A DNA stretch of 30,318 bases. Origin: CAYNST01 sp964546435 (GTDB taxonomy: Bacteria > Pseudomonadota > Gammaproteobacteria > Pseudomonadales > Cellvibrionaceae). Each line of letters begins with the position of its first letter. Within the stretch, counting starts at the first letter, position 1. The position numbers and the translations under genes are program-made. Below the pieces are notes generated by a model, which was given only the letters and a program-made list of their open reading frames with translations, did not search any database and had not been told where the DNA came from. The DNA lies in the NCBI GenBank assembly GCA_964546435.1, contig CAZJKJ010000042.1, forward strand, positions 1-30,318, given 5' to 3'. Positions 7,811-15,888 of this stretch are shown in pieces.

Positions 7811-9422
7811 CCTGCCCCGCCTGGTCACCATTCTTGCCATCATCGGCCGCTATCGGGTGGACGAACTTCTGCCCCTGTCCTGGCAGCGCCGGGGCATGCG
7901 GCTGTTGCTCGCCCCCTTCAAACTGCGCCCGGTACAGCATCTGTCGGAAGGCGAGCGCCTGCGGCAGGCGCTGGAAGATCTGGGACCGATCTTCATCAAG
8001 TTCGGCCAGTTGCTGTCCACGCGGCCGGACATCATGCCGCCGCAGCTGACGGATGAACTCAACCGCCTGCAGGATCATGTGGCGCCTTTCCCCAACGACG
8101 CCTTCCGCACCCTGGTCGAACAGGCGCTGGGGCGACCGGTGGCGCAGGCATTTGCTGAATTCTCCGACAGTCCGCTGGCGTCGGCCTCCATCGCGCAGGT
8201 GCACGCCGCCGTGCTGTTGAGTGGCGAAGCGGTCGTCATCAAAGCGGTTCGGCCGGGTATCCGTTCGGTTATCGAACAGGATATTTCCCTGATGGATTTC
8301 ATTGCCCGGCAACTGGTGCGTTACATCCCCGAATTTCGTCGGTTCAAGCCGGTGGAGGTGGTCGACGAATACCGGCAGACCATTTTCGATGAGCTGGACC
8401 TGCTGCGCGAAGCCGCCAACGCCTCCCAGCTCAAGCGCAATTTCCAGAACTCGCATCTGCTGTATGTGCCGGAAGTCTATTGGGACTACTGCAGGGAAAA
8501 CGTGATGGTCATGGAGCGGGTGTATGGCACCCAGGTGACTGATCTGGCGAGTCTTACCCGGCAGCAGGTGGATATCAAGCTGCTGGCCGAGCGGGGGGTG
8601 GAGATTTTCTTCCGGCAGGTGTTCGAGCACAATTTTTTCCACGCCGACATGCACCCCGGCAATGTCTTTGTCGATACCACCCGCCCTTACGATCCCAACT
8701 ATATCGCTCTGGACATGGCCATCATCGGCACCCTGAGCCGGCAGGACCAGTATTATCTGGCGCGCAACATGCTGGCCATGTTCCGCCGGGATTACCGTCT
8801 GGTGGCCGAGCTGCACATCCAGTCCGGCTGGGTCCCGGCACGCACCTCGGTGGGTGCCTTCGAAGCGGCGATCCGCACCGTCTGTGAACCCCTGTTCGAA
8901 AAGCCCATCAAGGACATTGCGTTCGGGGATGCGCTGATCAAACTCTTTCAGACTGCGCGCCGCTTCGACATGCCGGTGCAGCCGCAGCTGGTGCTGTTGC
9001 AGAAAACCCTGGTCAATATCGAAGGTCTCGGGCGCCAGCTGTATCCGGATCTGGATCTCTGGGCCACTGCCCATCCCTATCTTGAGCGCTGGATCCGCAA
9101 GCGGTTCCACCCGTTTACCGTGTTCAGGGAATTTCAGCGGCAGGCGCCGGAGTGGATGGAAAAACTCCCGGAACTGCCCCATCTCGCCTGGAACACCCTC
9201 GATCAGGTCAACCGCTATGCGAGCCTGGCGCCGCAGATCGACGCCAGTCACCGGCGCTATCTCGAAGAGAGCAAACGCCGCCGTATCTTCCGCCGCCGCA
9301 CCCTCATCGCCGCAATAGCGTTCCTTCTGGCCGCCTGGCAGGCCGCGCCCCACGCCTGGCACCTGGAATGGGAAGCCTTGGCACTGGCCGCCGTGGGATT
9401 GGTGGTGCTGTTGACCGCGTGA
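7803..9422 (+). CDS. ubiB: UbiB, atypical kinase-like ATPase of ubiquinone synthesis
   Basis: A 539-residue UbiB/ABC1/ADCK family protein (546 in E. coli) that uses ATP to help hydrophobic quinone precursors reach the membrane-bound Ubi enzymes. Family motifs: KFGQ (66-69) in LGPIFIKFGQLLSTRPDIMP, the Ala-rich loop ASASIAQVHAA (127-136), the lysine in VVIKAVRPG (147), the FDELDLLREAANA segment, HADMHPGNV (280-288) and LDMAIIGTLS (303-312). The last replaces the usual D-x-G with DMA. Two C-terminal hydrophobic segments (from about 500) anchor it in the membrane. The start GTG at 7803 gives MNNLPRLVTILAIIGRYRVDEL, the family N-terminus; the much longer upstream frame lies over ubiJ and is rejected. 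Confidence 0.96.
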   Translation: MNNLPRLVTILAIIGRYRVDELLPLSWQRRGMRLLLAPFKLRPVQHLSEGERLRQALEDLGPIFIKFGQLLSTRPDIMPPQLTDELNRLQDHVAPFPNDAFRTLVEQALGRPVAQAFAEFSDSPLASASIAQVHAAVLLSGEAVVIKAVRPGIRSVIEQDISLMDFIARQLVRYIPEFRRFKPVEVVDEYRQTIFDELDLLREAANASQLKRNFQNSHLLYVPEVYWDYCRENVMVMERVYGTQVTDLASLTRQQVDIKLLAERGVEIFFRQVFEHNFFHADMHPGNVFVDTTRPYDPNYIALDMAIIGTLSRQDQYYLARNMLAMFRRDYRLVAELHIQSGWVPARTSVGAFEAAIRTVCEPLFEKPIKDIAFGDALIKLFQTARRFDMPVQPQLVLLQKTLVNIEGLGRQLYPDLDLWATAHPYLERWIRKRFHPFTVFREFQRQAPEWMEKLPELPHLAWNTLDQVNRYASLAPQIDASHRRYLEESKRRRIFRRRTLIAAIAFLLAAWQAAPHAWHLEWEALALAAVGLVVLLTA

Positions 9423-9445
9423 CGGGATGACGTTGGCAGGGCGGG

Positions 9446-9471
9446 AAAAAGGGTGGCTCGGCAAGGCCACC
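9446..9471 (-). terminator. Intrinsic terminator of the receiver-GGDEF-EAL gene
   Basis: On the minus strand a GGTGGC/GCCACC stem with an eight-base loop is followed by CTTTTT. It lies in the 62-base convergent gap between ubiB and the minus-strand gene, 14 bases past the latter's stop. The stem is short (6 bp), so strength is moderate. Confidence 0.5.
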
Positions 9472-9484
9472 GCAAGACTTGGGA

Positions 9485-11197
9485 TTACAGCGTGATGTGT
9501 TCGAAGTTGCCGAAGTATTCCTGCCAGTTCTCGCCCGGAAAGGCGGGTTTGCCGAAGTAGTAGCCCTGCAGCAGATCGCAGCCCACCTGGCGGGCCAGAT
9601 CCAGCTGCAAGCTGGTTTCCACGCCTTCGGCGATAATCTCCAGCCCCAGACTGTGGCCGAGCGCCGTGATCGCCTCGATCACCTTGCGATTGCGGTCCCG
9701 GTGAGTTTCCGCGAGAAAGAAATTACGATCAATCTTCAGGGTGTCCAAGGGCAAATGGGTCAAGTACGCCATGGAGCTGTAGCCGGTGCCGAAATCATCG
9801 ACCGCAATACGCAGGCCCCGGTCGTGCATGCCCTGCAACACTTTGACGCTGCGCTCGGGGAAGCGCATCAGCGTCGACTCGGTAATTTCCAGCTCCACTT
9901 TTTCCGGCTGGATCCGGTGGGATTGCAGTGACCGGGTCACGTGTTCGGAAATGGTCGAGCTGTAGCAGTAGTTCGCCGGGATATTCAGACACAGGTCCGG
10001 GGAGGCGTCCTGGTGTTGCCAGGCCCGCATCTGGGAAAAGGCGGTGTGGAAGAGCCATTCGTGGAAGGGCTCGGTCAGATTGAGCCGGTCGATCATCTCG
10101 ATCAACTCCATGGCACTGACGGCGTAGTCCTTACGGGGCCAGCGACTCAGGACTTCCAGCCGCTCGATCTTGAACCCGTTCGCCGACACGATGGGCTGGT
10201 AAACCAGCGCCAGCTCGCCCTTCTCGATGGCCTTGGGCAGGTCTCGCTCAAGAATGTGCTGGCGTGCCCACTCATCTTTATGCCGTTCGGAAAAGCTGAA
10301 AAAGCGGACGTGCCCGTGCTTTTTGGCCTGATGGAGCGCCTGGTCTGCCTGCTTGATCAGCTCTTCGGCATTTTTGGCGGTATCCGGATAGGTCGCCAGT
10401 CCCACCGACACATTGATGTGCAGGTTGTAGCCGTTGACTTCAAAGGGGCGGGAGATGCTTTTGATCAGCTTGTCCGCCACTTTGCGGCCAGTATGGTTAT
10501 CGACGTTTTCCAGCAGCACGACAAACTCATCACCGCTCAAGCGCGCCGGGCTGTCGGTGCTGCGACAATTGCTGCGGATCCGTTCGCCGACGGCCTTGAG
10601 CAACTGGTCGCCGGTATTGTGGCCGTAGGTTTCGTTAATGGTCTTGAAGGCGTCCAGATCCAGATACAGCAGCGCACAGCGCTCTTTGTAGCGGTCGCAG
10701 CGTTTTAACGCGAGGGACAGCCGGTTCATCAACAGGTCGCGGTTGAGCAGCCCAGTGAGCGCATCGTTGTGGGCCAGGTGCTGCAACTGCTGTTGCAGGC
10801 GGCTGGAGCGCAGGGCGTTGCTCAGGGAGGCGTACAGCCGCGAGGAGCTTAGTTCGTCCCGCACCAGGCAGTCCTGGGCGCCGCTTTTCAGAAGCTTTAC
10901 CGCGATGTCGAACTCGTCATTATCCGTCAGGATCACCACCGGCATCATTTCTTCGGCGTGGTGCCGGCGCAGGCGCGCCAGAAACTTCAGGCCATTCTGG
11001 CCGGGCAGTTCAAAATCGATTATGCAGCACAGGGGTTTGCGCTCATTAGCCATGCGTAAAGCATTCGCCGCCGAGTCGGTCTCGATCAGGACTGGAAACT
11101 CGTGGACGTAGGGCTTGAGCAGTTCCCGGATACGAACGCGATCGTCCTCGCGCCGCGAAACGACCAGAATGGGCTGATGGTTGTGCGTCACGGCCAC
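9485..11197 (-). CDS. Receiver-GGDEF-EAL protein (c-di-GMP phosphodiesterase candidate)
   Basis: A 570-residue cytoplasmic protein without membrane segments. It consists of a receiver domain (about 9-125), GGDEF (about 140-300) and EAL (about 310-560). The receiver keeps the phosphoacceptor in IIDFELPG (D61) and T91, but the usual acidic pair after the first strand reads SR (ILVVSRREDD) and the switch lysine is Arg (LVRDEL). The GGDEF signature is SGDEF (221-225), with no obvious I-site. The EAL signature is EVL (348-350) with Glu kept; CLNIPANY, ELEITEST, VDDFGTGYSS, LKIDRNF, IIAEGVET and LLQGYYFGKP are all present. This suggests an active phosphodiesterase with a weak or inactive cyclase and a receiver that may not be phosphorylated normally. 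No histidine kinase gene is nearby. Confidence 0.9.
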   Translation of the reverse strand: MAVTHNHQPILVVSRREDDRVRIRELLKPYVHEFPVLIETDSAANALRMANERKPLCCIIDFELPGQNGLKFLARLRRHHAEEMMPVVILTDNDEFDIAVKLLKSGAQDCLVRDELSSSRLYASLSNALRSSRLQQQLQHLAHNDALTGLLNRDLLMNRLSLALKRCDRYKERCALLYLDLDAFKTINETYGHNTGDQLLKAVGERIRSNCRSTDSPARLSGDEFVVLLENVDNHTGRKVADKLIKSISRPFEVNGYNLHINVSVGLATYPDTAKNAEELIKQADQALHQAKKHGHVRFFSFSERHKDEWARQHILERDLPKAIEKGELALVYQPIVSANGFKIERLEVLSRWPRKDYAVSAMELIEMIDRLNLTEPFHEWLFHTAFSQMRAWQHQDASPDLCLNIPANYCYSSTISEHVTRSLQSHRIQPEKVELEITESTLMRFPERSVKVLQGMHDRGLRIAVDDFGTGYSSMAYLTHLPLDTLKIDRNFFLAETHRDRNRKVIEAITALGHSLGLEIIAEGVETSLQLDLARQVGCDLLQGYYFGKPAFPGENWQEYFGNFEHITL

Positions 11198-11368
11198 ACT
11201 TACCTTCCTTTAACCAGATGGCAGTCCGGACACCCTGAGCGCGGGTCGGGTGGGTGACAAATGCCTGTCATAATTGCTGCGTACCTGTTTGGGAGTGCCT
11301 GATTTCCGGAGGTCCAGATTGCGGATGCTGGATGTCGGAGGTGCAGGTGCCAGAAGCCGGCCCACGTC

Positions 11369-11388
11369 ATCCTGCACACAGTCGCAGG
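11369..11388. repeat. Degenerate copy of the palindromic repeat
   Basis: The sequence ATCCTGCACACAGTCGCAGG differs from the four palindromes at 1457-1972 by two bases over its first 20 positions, and then diverges. It lies in the 370-base gene-free stretch 11198-11568, in which I see no other feature apart from the terminator at its right end. The reading frames there are translations of repeat-like DNA. Confidence 0.65.
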
Positions 11389-11523
11389 CACCGCTGACAC
11401 CCCCGCAGGCGCGAACTGCCAGCCGGGATTCCTGTATAGAGCATAGTTCAAAGCAGTGCCGAGGCAAGCGGAGCGCCCCGGTGCGCGCAGACCGGAGGCG
11501 ACGGGAACTAAACCGGTGGTTAT

Positions 11524-11549
11524 AAAAAAAGCGCGCCGGAGCGCGCTTT
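11524..11549 (-). terminator. Strong intrinsic terminator of the SapC-family gene
   Basis: A perfect 9-bp stem, AAAGCGCGC and GCGCGCTTT, with loop CGGA. On the minus strand it is followed by a run of seven T in total. It lies 20 bases past the stop of the SapC-family gene. Confidence 0.9.
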
Positions 11550-11568
11550 CACGAACCTGGAAAATGGC

Positions 11569-12309
11569 TCAGGCGGTGGCTGCGACCTTGGTTTCGCCGA
11601 GGCGACGAATAGTCTCGCGCAAATTCTGCATGGAGTTCAGGTGCAGGTAGATCAGCTCCAGCTCATCGGTTTTGGCCAGATCCAGCAATTGCTCCCCGGA
11701 GAGCTTCTTGAGCTTGTCGCGACTGACGATGAAGAATCCGTTAAGCGACCCGGACTGTCCGTCTGGCGTCTTGAACTGGGCGCCCATGGGTTCGAGCAGA
11801 TCGAAGGTTTCCAGCTTCTTGCAGAAAATCTGGGTGCGGCGGAAGTGGTTCTGGTATTCCTTGAGGAACTCCACCACCTTGTTGAGGTACTCGGTGCCTT
11901 CGCCTGATTCGTTAAACAGCTTCTCGCCGTCACCCTCAGGGCTGCAGCCTTCGTAATCCTCATCGAGGCACAGCGTGAGGGTTTCGCCTTCATCTGCCGT
12001 TGAGAAAACGAAGGGATAACGGCGGATAAACGCCGGGATATAGCGCGCCTGCCACTGGCCGTCTTCATCGACGTAGAGGTTTTCCCGGCTGCGTACGCCC
12101 ATCACCGCGATGGGTACAACGCCATCATCGCTCTTGGCAAAGACGATGGAGAACTCCATGGATGCGGCGGGGAATTCGATGGCCGTCAGTGGCGCGGAAT
12201 TCACATCGCGGGCAAACGCGTAATTCTTCAAGCTCTTGACGCCCCAGCCTGCGTGCCGTTTCTTGTTGAGGGGTGCCACCTTCTGATAGATCAATAATGT
12301 TTTGCTCAT
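11569..12309 (-). CDS. SapC family protein
   Basis: A 246-residue cytoplasmic protein of the SapC family (Pfam PF07277), named after a Campylobacter S-layer locus gene. Family segments: the N-terminal HAGWGVKSLKNYAFARDVNSAPL, where family members carry residues like NYxFAR and the P-hydrophobic start, EFPAASMEFSIVFAK, PIAVMGVRSRENLYVDEDGQW, YIPAFIRRYPFVFS and LCLDEDYEGCS. The ATG at 12309 has a good ribosome site (TTAGGAGAATTGA). A strong terminator follows, so it is a single-gene unit or the end of a short one. In proteobacteria without S-layers the role is unknown; some are found beside 2OG-oxygenase or tryptophan halogenase genes, which are absent here. Family assignment is good, function not known. 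Confidence 0.85.
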   Translation of the reverse strand: MSKTLLIYQKVAPLNKKRHAGWGVKSLKNYAFARDVNSAPLTAIEFPAASMEFSIVFAKSDDGVVPIAVMGVRSRENLYVDEDGQWQARYIPAFIRRYPFVFSTADEGETLTLCLDEDYEGCSPEGDGEKLFNESGEGTEYLNKVVEFLKEYQNHFRRTQIFCKKLETFDLLEPMGAQFKTPDGQSGSLNGFFIVSRDKLKKLSGEQLLDLAKTDELELIYLHLNSMQNLRETIRRLGETKVAATA

Positions 12310-12373
12310 TCAATTCTCCTAACGGTACTGTCCCGCTTTGCGTCCCTGAAAACCTTCAGAGATTGCGCGCGCT

Positions 12374-12484
12374 TCAACCTCTGTCCCTTCGGCGATCTAA
12401 AACCTGTTCAAGCTCGTCCGGATTAATCCAGGCAAACCGCCTCGCCAACCAGAACACAGAATAGTCGGGGGCGTAAGTTACCAT
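12374..12484 (-). CDS. Candidate small protein, 36 residues
   Basis: An ATG frame at 12484 reads MVTYAPDYSVFWLARR, then FAWINPDELEQVLDRRRDRG and stop. Aromatic and charged residues are distributed like a folded helix-rich peptide rather than random GC-rich frame, and there is no competing gene on either strand. It is 64 bases upstream of the SapC-family gene in the same direction. There is no convincing ribosome site. An inverted repeat of 9 bp with one mismatch (CAGAGATTG at 12357-12365, CAACCTCTG at 12375-12383) overlaps its stop codon. It may be a real small gene, an upstream regulatory peptide, or chance. Confidence 0.3.
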   Translation of the reverse strand: MVTYAPDYSVFWLARRFAWINPDELEQVLDRRRDRG

Positions 12485-12722
12485 TCAGACCGGCATCCGT
12501 CTGCAATATTTACTGAAAATCTGCCGCCGTGCGCCTGCAACCGTACCCCACCCTTAAGTCCCTACCCTCACCTTGCCTGAACAGGCCGAATATCGCCGTA
12601 AAGCCCTCACGCCAAATTTGAATAATGGGCGGATGGGGCCTAAATTTAGTGGACAGGCCGCAACGTCGGCACGCGGTGATTTGGTCGCGGTCAGTCTTCC
12701 ACTAGCCAGGGTCGCCGGTTCC

Positions 12723-15590
12723 ATGGAGTTGATTCCTTCAATAGATAGTGGTGCCATCGAGGAGGGCCTGGACCGCGCCAACCTCACGCAGTTGCGCCGG
12801 CGATTCCTGCACATCAGCCAGGAGCGCCTGCAGCGCACTCGCGCAAGCCTTACGCACCGGCAACGGATTTTTCTCGACGCGCTGCCCCTGCTGTTCCACT
12901 GCAACCATCCCATGCTGCCCGGCTTTGTCTCCCATGGTGCGCCCGCCGGTGTCGCCGGATTCAAGCCCGGCAAGGCCGACCTCATCGCCGGCAAGACTCT
13001 GGCGCGCAGCTTTTGTCTGACCGGTACACCGCGCCACAGCGATATCTGGGCGATCTATCTGATGGGCAGCAGCGGTACCCTTGCCCACAGTTCCCACAGC
13101 GATTTTGATGTCTGGCTGTGTCACGACCCGGAGCTGCCCCGGGACGCCTGTGCCCGCCTGCAGCAAAAATGTGCCCGCATCAGCGAGTGGGGACGCAGCC
13201 TGCGGCTCGACGTGCATATTTTCCTCATGAACAGTCAGACCTTCAGCGCGGGCCACACCCTGGTCATGGATCAGGAATCCAGCGGTTCGGCCCAGCGGCT
13301 GTTGCTGCTGGATGAGTTTTACCGCACTGCCGTGCACATTGCCGGGCGTCTGCCTCTGTGGTGGTTCGCGCCGACGAGGGAAGAAGCGCACTACACCGAT
13401 TACACCGGCATCCTGTTGCAACGTCGCTATCTGCGCGCCAGCTCCGTACTCGATTTCGGCAGTCTTCACGATATTCCTGCGGGAGAGTTCCTCGGCGCGG
13501 GCGTCTGGCAGCTCTATAAGGCCATCCAGTCTCCCTATAAATCGATCTTGAAACTCCTGCTGATGGAATCCTATGTCAGCGACTATCCGCACATCCGGCC
13601 CCTGTCCCTGGATTTCAAGCAGAGAGTTTATGCGGGCGAACCCGACGTGGACGCCCTTGACCCCTATCTGCTGATCTACCGGCGCATCGAAGCCTATTTC
13701 GCCCGCAGCGGCGATTCCGAACGGCTGGAACTGGCGCGGCGCTGCTTTTATTACAAGGTCAACAAGGCCTTGTCCCGCAAGCCGTCGCGCCGAGGCAAAA
13801 GCTGGCAACGGCAGATGATGGAAAACCTCGCCCGCTCCTGGGGCTGGCAGGCGGATTATCTGCGTCTGCTGGATGAACGCGAGCGCTGGAAGGCGCCCGA
13901 GGTGGAAGCCGAACGGGCGCAGCTGGTGCAGGCGCTCAACCGCAGCTATCAGGCGCTCGCGGAGTTCGCCCTCAAGGCGGGCGCGGAGACCTCCCTGTCG
14001 CAGACCGAACTGGACATTCTGGGACGCAAGCTGCACGCGGCGTTCGAGCAGCGCCCCGGCAAAGTGGCGTGGATCAACCCCGGTATCAGCCGGGATCTGA
14101 CCGAGCCGACCCTGACATTGCGTCCGCGCCCCCCCGGCACCGACCCCGCGCGCGCCGAAGCTCCCCTGTGGCAGCTTGAAGGCAGCCTATCCGGCCCCGA
14201 GCGGCCGCTGCTGCAGGCGAGCAGCCCGGCGGCATTGCTCCTCTGGAGTCACTTCAACGGCATAGTGCCGGAACACCCCCAGTTTGAGCTGGACGACGCG
14301 CCCACCCTCGGCGATATGCAACTGCGCCGGGCCCTGGCGCGCCTGCGACAATGGCTGCCCCAGCCGGCCGCCGGCCAGGCCCACACCAGCTTCCTGCGCC
14401 CCGCCGAGCCGGTGCGTGCCTTGTTGCTGCTGAATTTCGGAGTAGAGCCCCCGCACCTGCCGGTCGACATGGGCATGCAGCTGGTCAGTGACAGCACCGA
14501 CCCCTTCAATTTCGGCGGCGCCGACGACAATCTGGTCGTGAGCGCAGACCTGGTGGTCGAGAATTCCTGGCTGGAGTTGGTGCTCCACAGTTTTCAGGGG
14601 CCCGAGGCGCTGCTGTCCGCCCTGCGTTGCTACACCAGTCTGTGTGAGCCCGGCAGCTTCCAGTCGCCCCCCGAGCTGGAGATTGACTGCCTGGGGCATG
14701 CCCACACCGGCTCGATCCGCCAGCGTGTTCGCCAATGGTTCACCGACATCACCCATTGCTTTTACAGCGGCATCAAACCGCCGTCGACGCGTTTCGTCAG
14801 CCAGGTGGGCGGCGCCTTTGTCACCTTCCAGTTCCACGGGCCGCAGCTCACGGTGAACAGTCACCGGGACCTGCCGGCGCTACTGAACTTTCTCGGGGAC
14901 CCCCAGGAGCGCTATAGCCCCGTGGTGCTGGATGCGCGCACCCTGCCCGGCAGTCCACTTGCCCTGATCACCCGGCGGGCGTCCGCCCAGGCCCTGCACG
15001 TGTTTTATCAGCGCAGCGGGACCAGTCTGCTGCTCAGTGTGGTAGACGAAATGGGCTCGCTGGTGCAATTGCGCTATCCCTGGACGGTACAGCTGCATGC
15101 CCTCGACTCCCTGCACATATTCCTGCGCGCCGTCCTGGCCCACAAATACCACCAGCTGACGCTCGCACGCCAGTTCAACTATGGCGTTCAGCCCATCGAG
15201 TTTCACGAAATCCGCAGCAACCCCCAGTATCCGCTGACGCTCGTCAACCGTCTGGTTGGCACCACCCTGCAACCAGCCCAGTGGCTCGACCTGAAGGCCC
15301 GGGCAATTGCCGACACGGTGGCCGGTATCGGCTTCAGCTTTACCTGCCTGAACCGGCACTTTGAGTGGCGGGACTACTATGACGATGTCTACGGGGCGGT
15401 GGCGCGGTTCATTCTGGAGCAGCGGCATTTGCGCGAACGTTATCCGGTGTACCTCACGGATCTGGACCTGTCGGCCTGCCGCCATCAGCTCAGCCCGGAC
15501 GGGCTGTTGCAAACCAGCCATTACCTGCGTTTGAAAAACGAACTGGAACAGCGCCTGACGGAGCACATGCAGGCCGCCGTACCCGGTTAA
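12723..15590 (+). CDS. cyaA: Class I adenylate cyclase
   Basis: Makes cAMP from ATP, the signal for CRP/Vfr-type regulators; cytoplasmic. From the ATG at 12723 it has 955 residues. The N-terminal half is the catalytic domain: LPLLFHCNHPMLPGFVS, then IYLMGSSGTLAHSSHSDFDV with the GS-x(n)-SD-D-W nucleotidyl-transferase signature and WLCHD, and LLLLDEFYRTAVHIAGRLPLWW. The C-terminal half matches the regulatory region of the family. The open frame extends to 12573 with an in-frame ATG at 12633, but alignment of the RANLTQLRRRFL segment to the family N-terminus favours 12723; no candidate has a strong ribosome site, so the start is uncertain by up to 50 residues. The 238 bases between the small candidate frame and this start show no clear CRP site. 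Confidence 0.93.
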   Translation: MELIPSIDSGAIEEGLDRANLTQLRRRFLHISQERLQRTRASLTHRQRIFLDALPLLFHCNHPMLPGFVSHGAPAGVAGFKPGKADLIAGKTLARSFCLTGTPRHSDIWAIYLMGSSGTLAHSSHSDFDVWLCHDPELPRDACARLQQKCARISEWGRSLRLDVHIFLMNSQTFSAGHTLVMDQESSGSAQRLLLLDEFYRTAVHIAGRLPLWWFAPTREEAHYTDYTGILLQRRYLRASSVLDFGSLHDIPAGEFLGAGVWQLYKAIQSPYKSILKLLLMESYVSDYPHIRPLSLDFKQRVYAGEPDVDALDPYLLIYRRIEAYFARSGDSERLELARRCFYYKVNKALSRKPSRRGKSWQRQMMENLARSWGWQADYLRLLDERERWKAPEVEAERAQLVQALNRSYQALAEFALKAGAETSLSQTELDILGRKLHAAFEQRPGKVAWINPGISRDLTEPTLTLRPRPPGTDPARAEAPLWQLEGSLSGPERPLLQASSPAALLLWSHFNGIVPEHPQFELDDAPTLGDMQLRRALARLRQWLPQPAAGQAHTSFLRPAEPVRALLLLNFGVEPPHLPVDMGMQLVSDSTDPFNFGGADDNLVVSADLVVENSWLELVLHSFQGPEALLSALRCYTSLCEPGSFQSPPELEIDCLGHAHTGSIRQRVRQWFTDITHCFYSGIKPPSTRFVSQVGGAFVTFQFHGPQLTVNSHRDLPALLNFLGDPQERYSPVVLDARTLPGSPLALITRRASAQALHVFYQRSGTSLLLSVVDEMGSLVQLRYPWTVQLHALDSLHIFLRAVLAHKYHQLTLARQFNYGVQPIEFHEIRSNPQYPLTLVNRLVGTTLQPAQWLDLKARAIADTVAGIGFSFTCLNRHFEWRDYYDDVYGAVARFILEQRHLRERYPVYLTDLDLSACRHQLSPDGLLQTSHYLRLKNELEQRLTEHMQAAVPG

Positions 15591-15613
15591 CGGCTGCCGG
15601 CGCCATCTCGCGG

Positions 15614-15642
15614 TTGTGGCGCAAGAGGCCGGACCTTATACT
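15614..15642 (+). promoter_or_regulatory. Candidate sigma-70 promoter for the lptM-lysA-dapF operon
   Basis: TTGTGG at 15614-15619 and TATACT at 15637-15642 are separated by 17 bases. The expected start of transcription would be only about ten bases before the lptM ATG. The -10 fits well, the -35 only partly. Confidence 0.35.
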
Positions 15643-15659
15643 TCGGCCCTTTGGCCTGA

Positions 15660-15884
15660 ATGAATCAACCCATGCCTGCTCGCACTCGCCCCAACCATGC
15701 TTCACCTGTTCGCCACCCTGCCATCAACAGCCTTCGCCGTGCGGGCGGGGCGCTTGCGCTGCGCTGCGGACTGCTGATGCTGGCCGCGTTGTTCACCAGT
15801 GCCTGCGGACAGAAAGGCCCTCTGTATCTCCCTCAACCTTCTGAGCAACCGCAGCCCGCCGCTCCCTCAGAACCAGACGAGTAG
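15660..15884 (+). CDS. lptM: LptM (YifL/LppL) small lipoprotein, LPS translocon assembly
   Basis: A 74-residue lipoprotein. A long basic N-region is followed by hydrophobic CGLLMLAALF and the lipobox TSAC with the lipidated Cys. It then has GQKGPLYLPQ, the hallmark CGxKGPLY of the LptM/YifL family, and a Pro/Ala/Glu-rich tail. In E. coli LptM assists oxidative maturation of LptD at the outer membrane. The ATG at 15660 has no good ribosome site and the N-region is long, so translation could start at a later codon such as 15672. It sits four bases before lysA, the conserved pseudomonad arrangement. Confidence 0.85.
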   Translation: MNQPMPARTRPNHASPVRHPAINSLRRAGGALALRCGLLMLAALFTSACGQKGPLYLPQPSEQPQPAAPSEPDE

Positions 15885-15888
15885 TTCT

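Noticed and set aside
7644..9470. 608-residue minus-strand frame over ubiJ-ubiB
   Set aside because: Shadow of ubiB; its composition matches antisense reading and it has no recognisable domain.
11200..11525. Frames of about 80 residues between the receiver-GGDEF-EAL gene and the SapC-family gene
   Set aside because: They read through the degenerate palindromic repeat and have no family resemblance.
15591..15658. Terminator after cyaA (GCGCCA/TGGCGC and GGCCG/CGGCC pairs)
   Set aside because: Short stems with large loops and no T-run; the stretch is better read as a promoter region.
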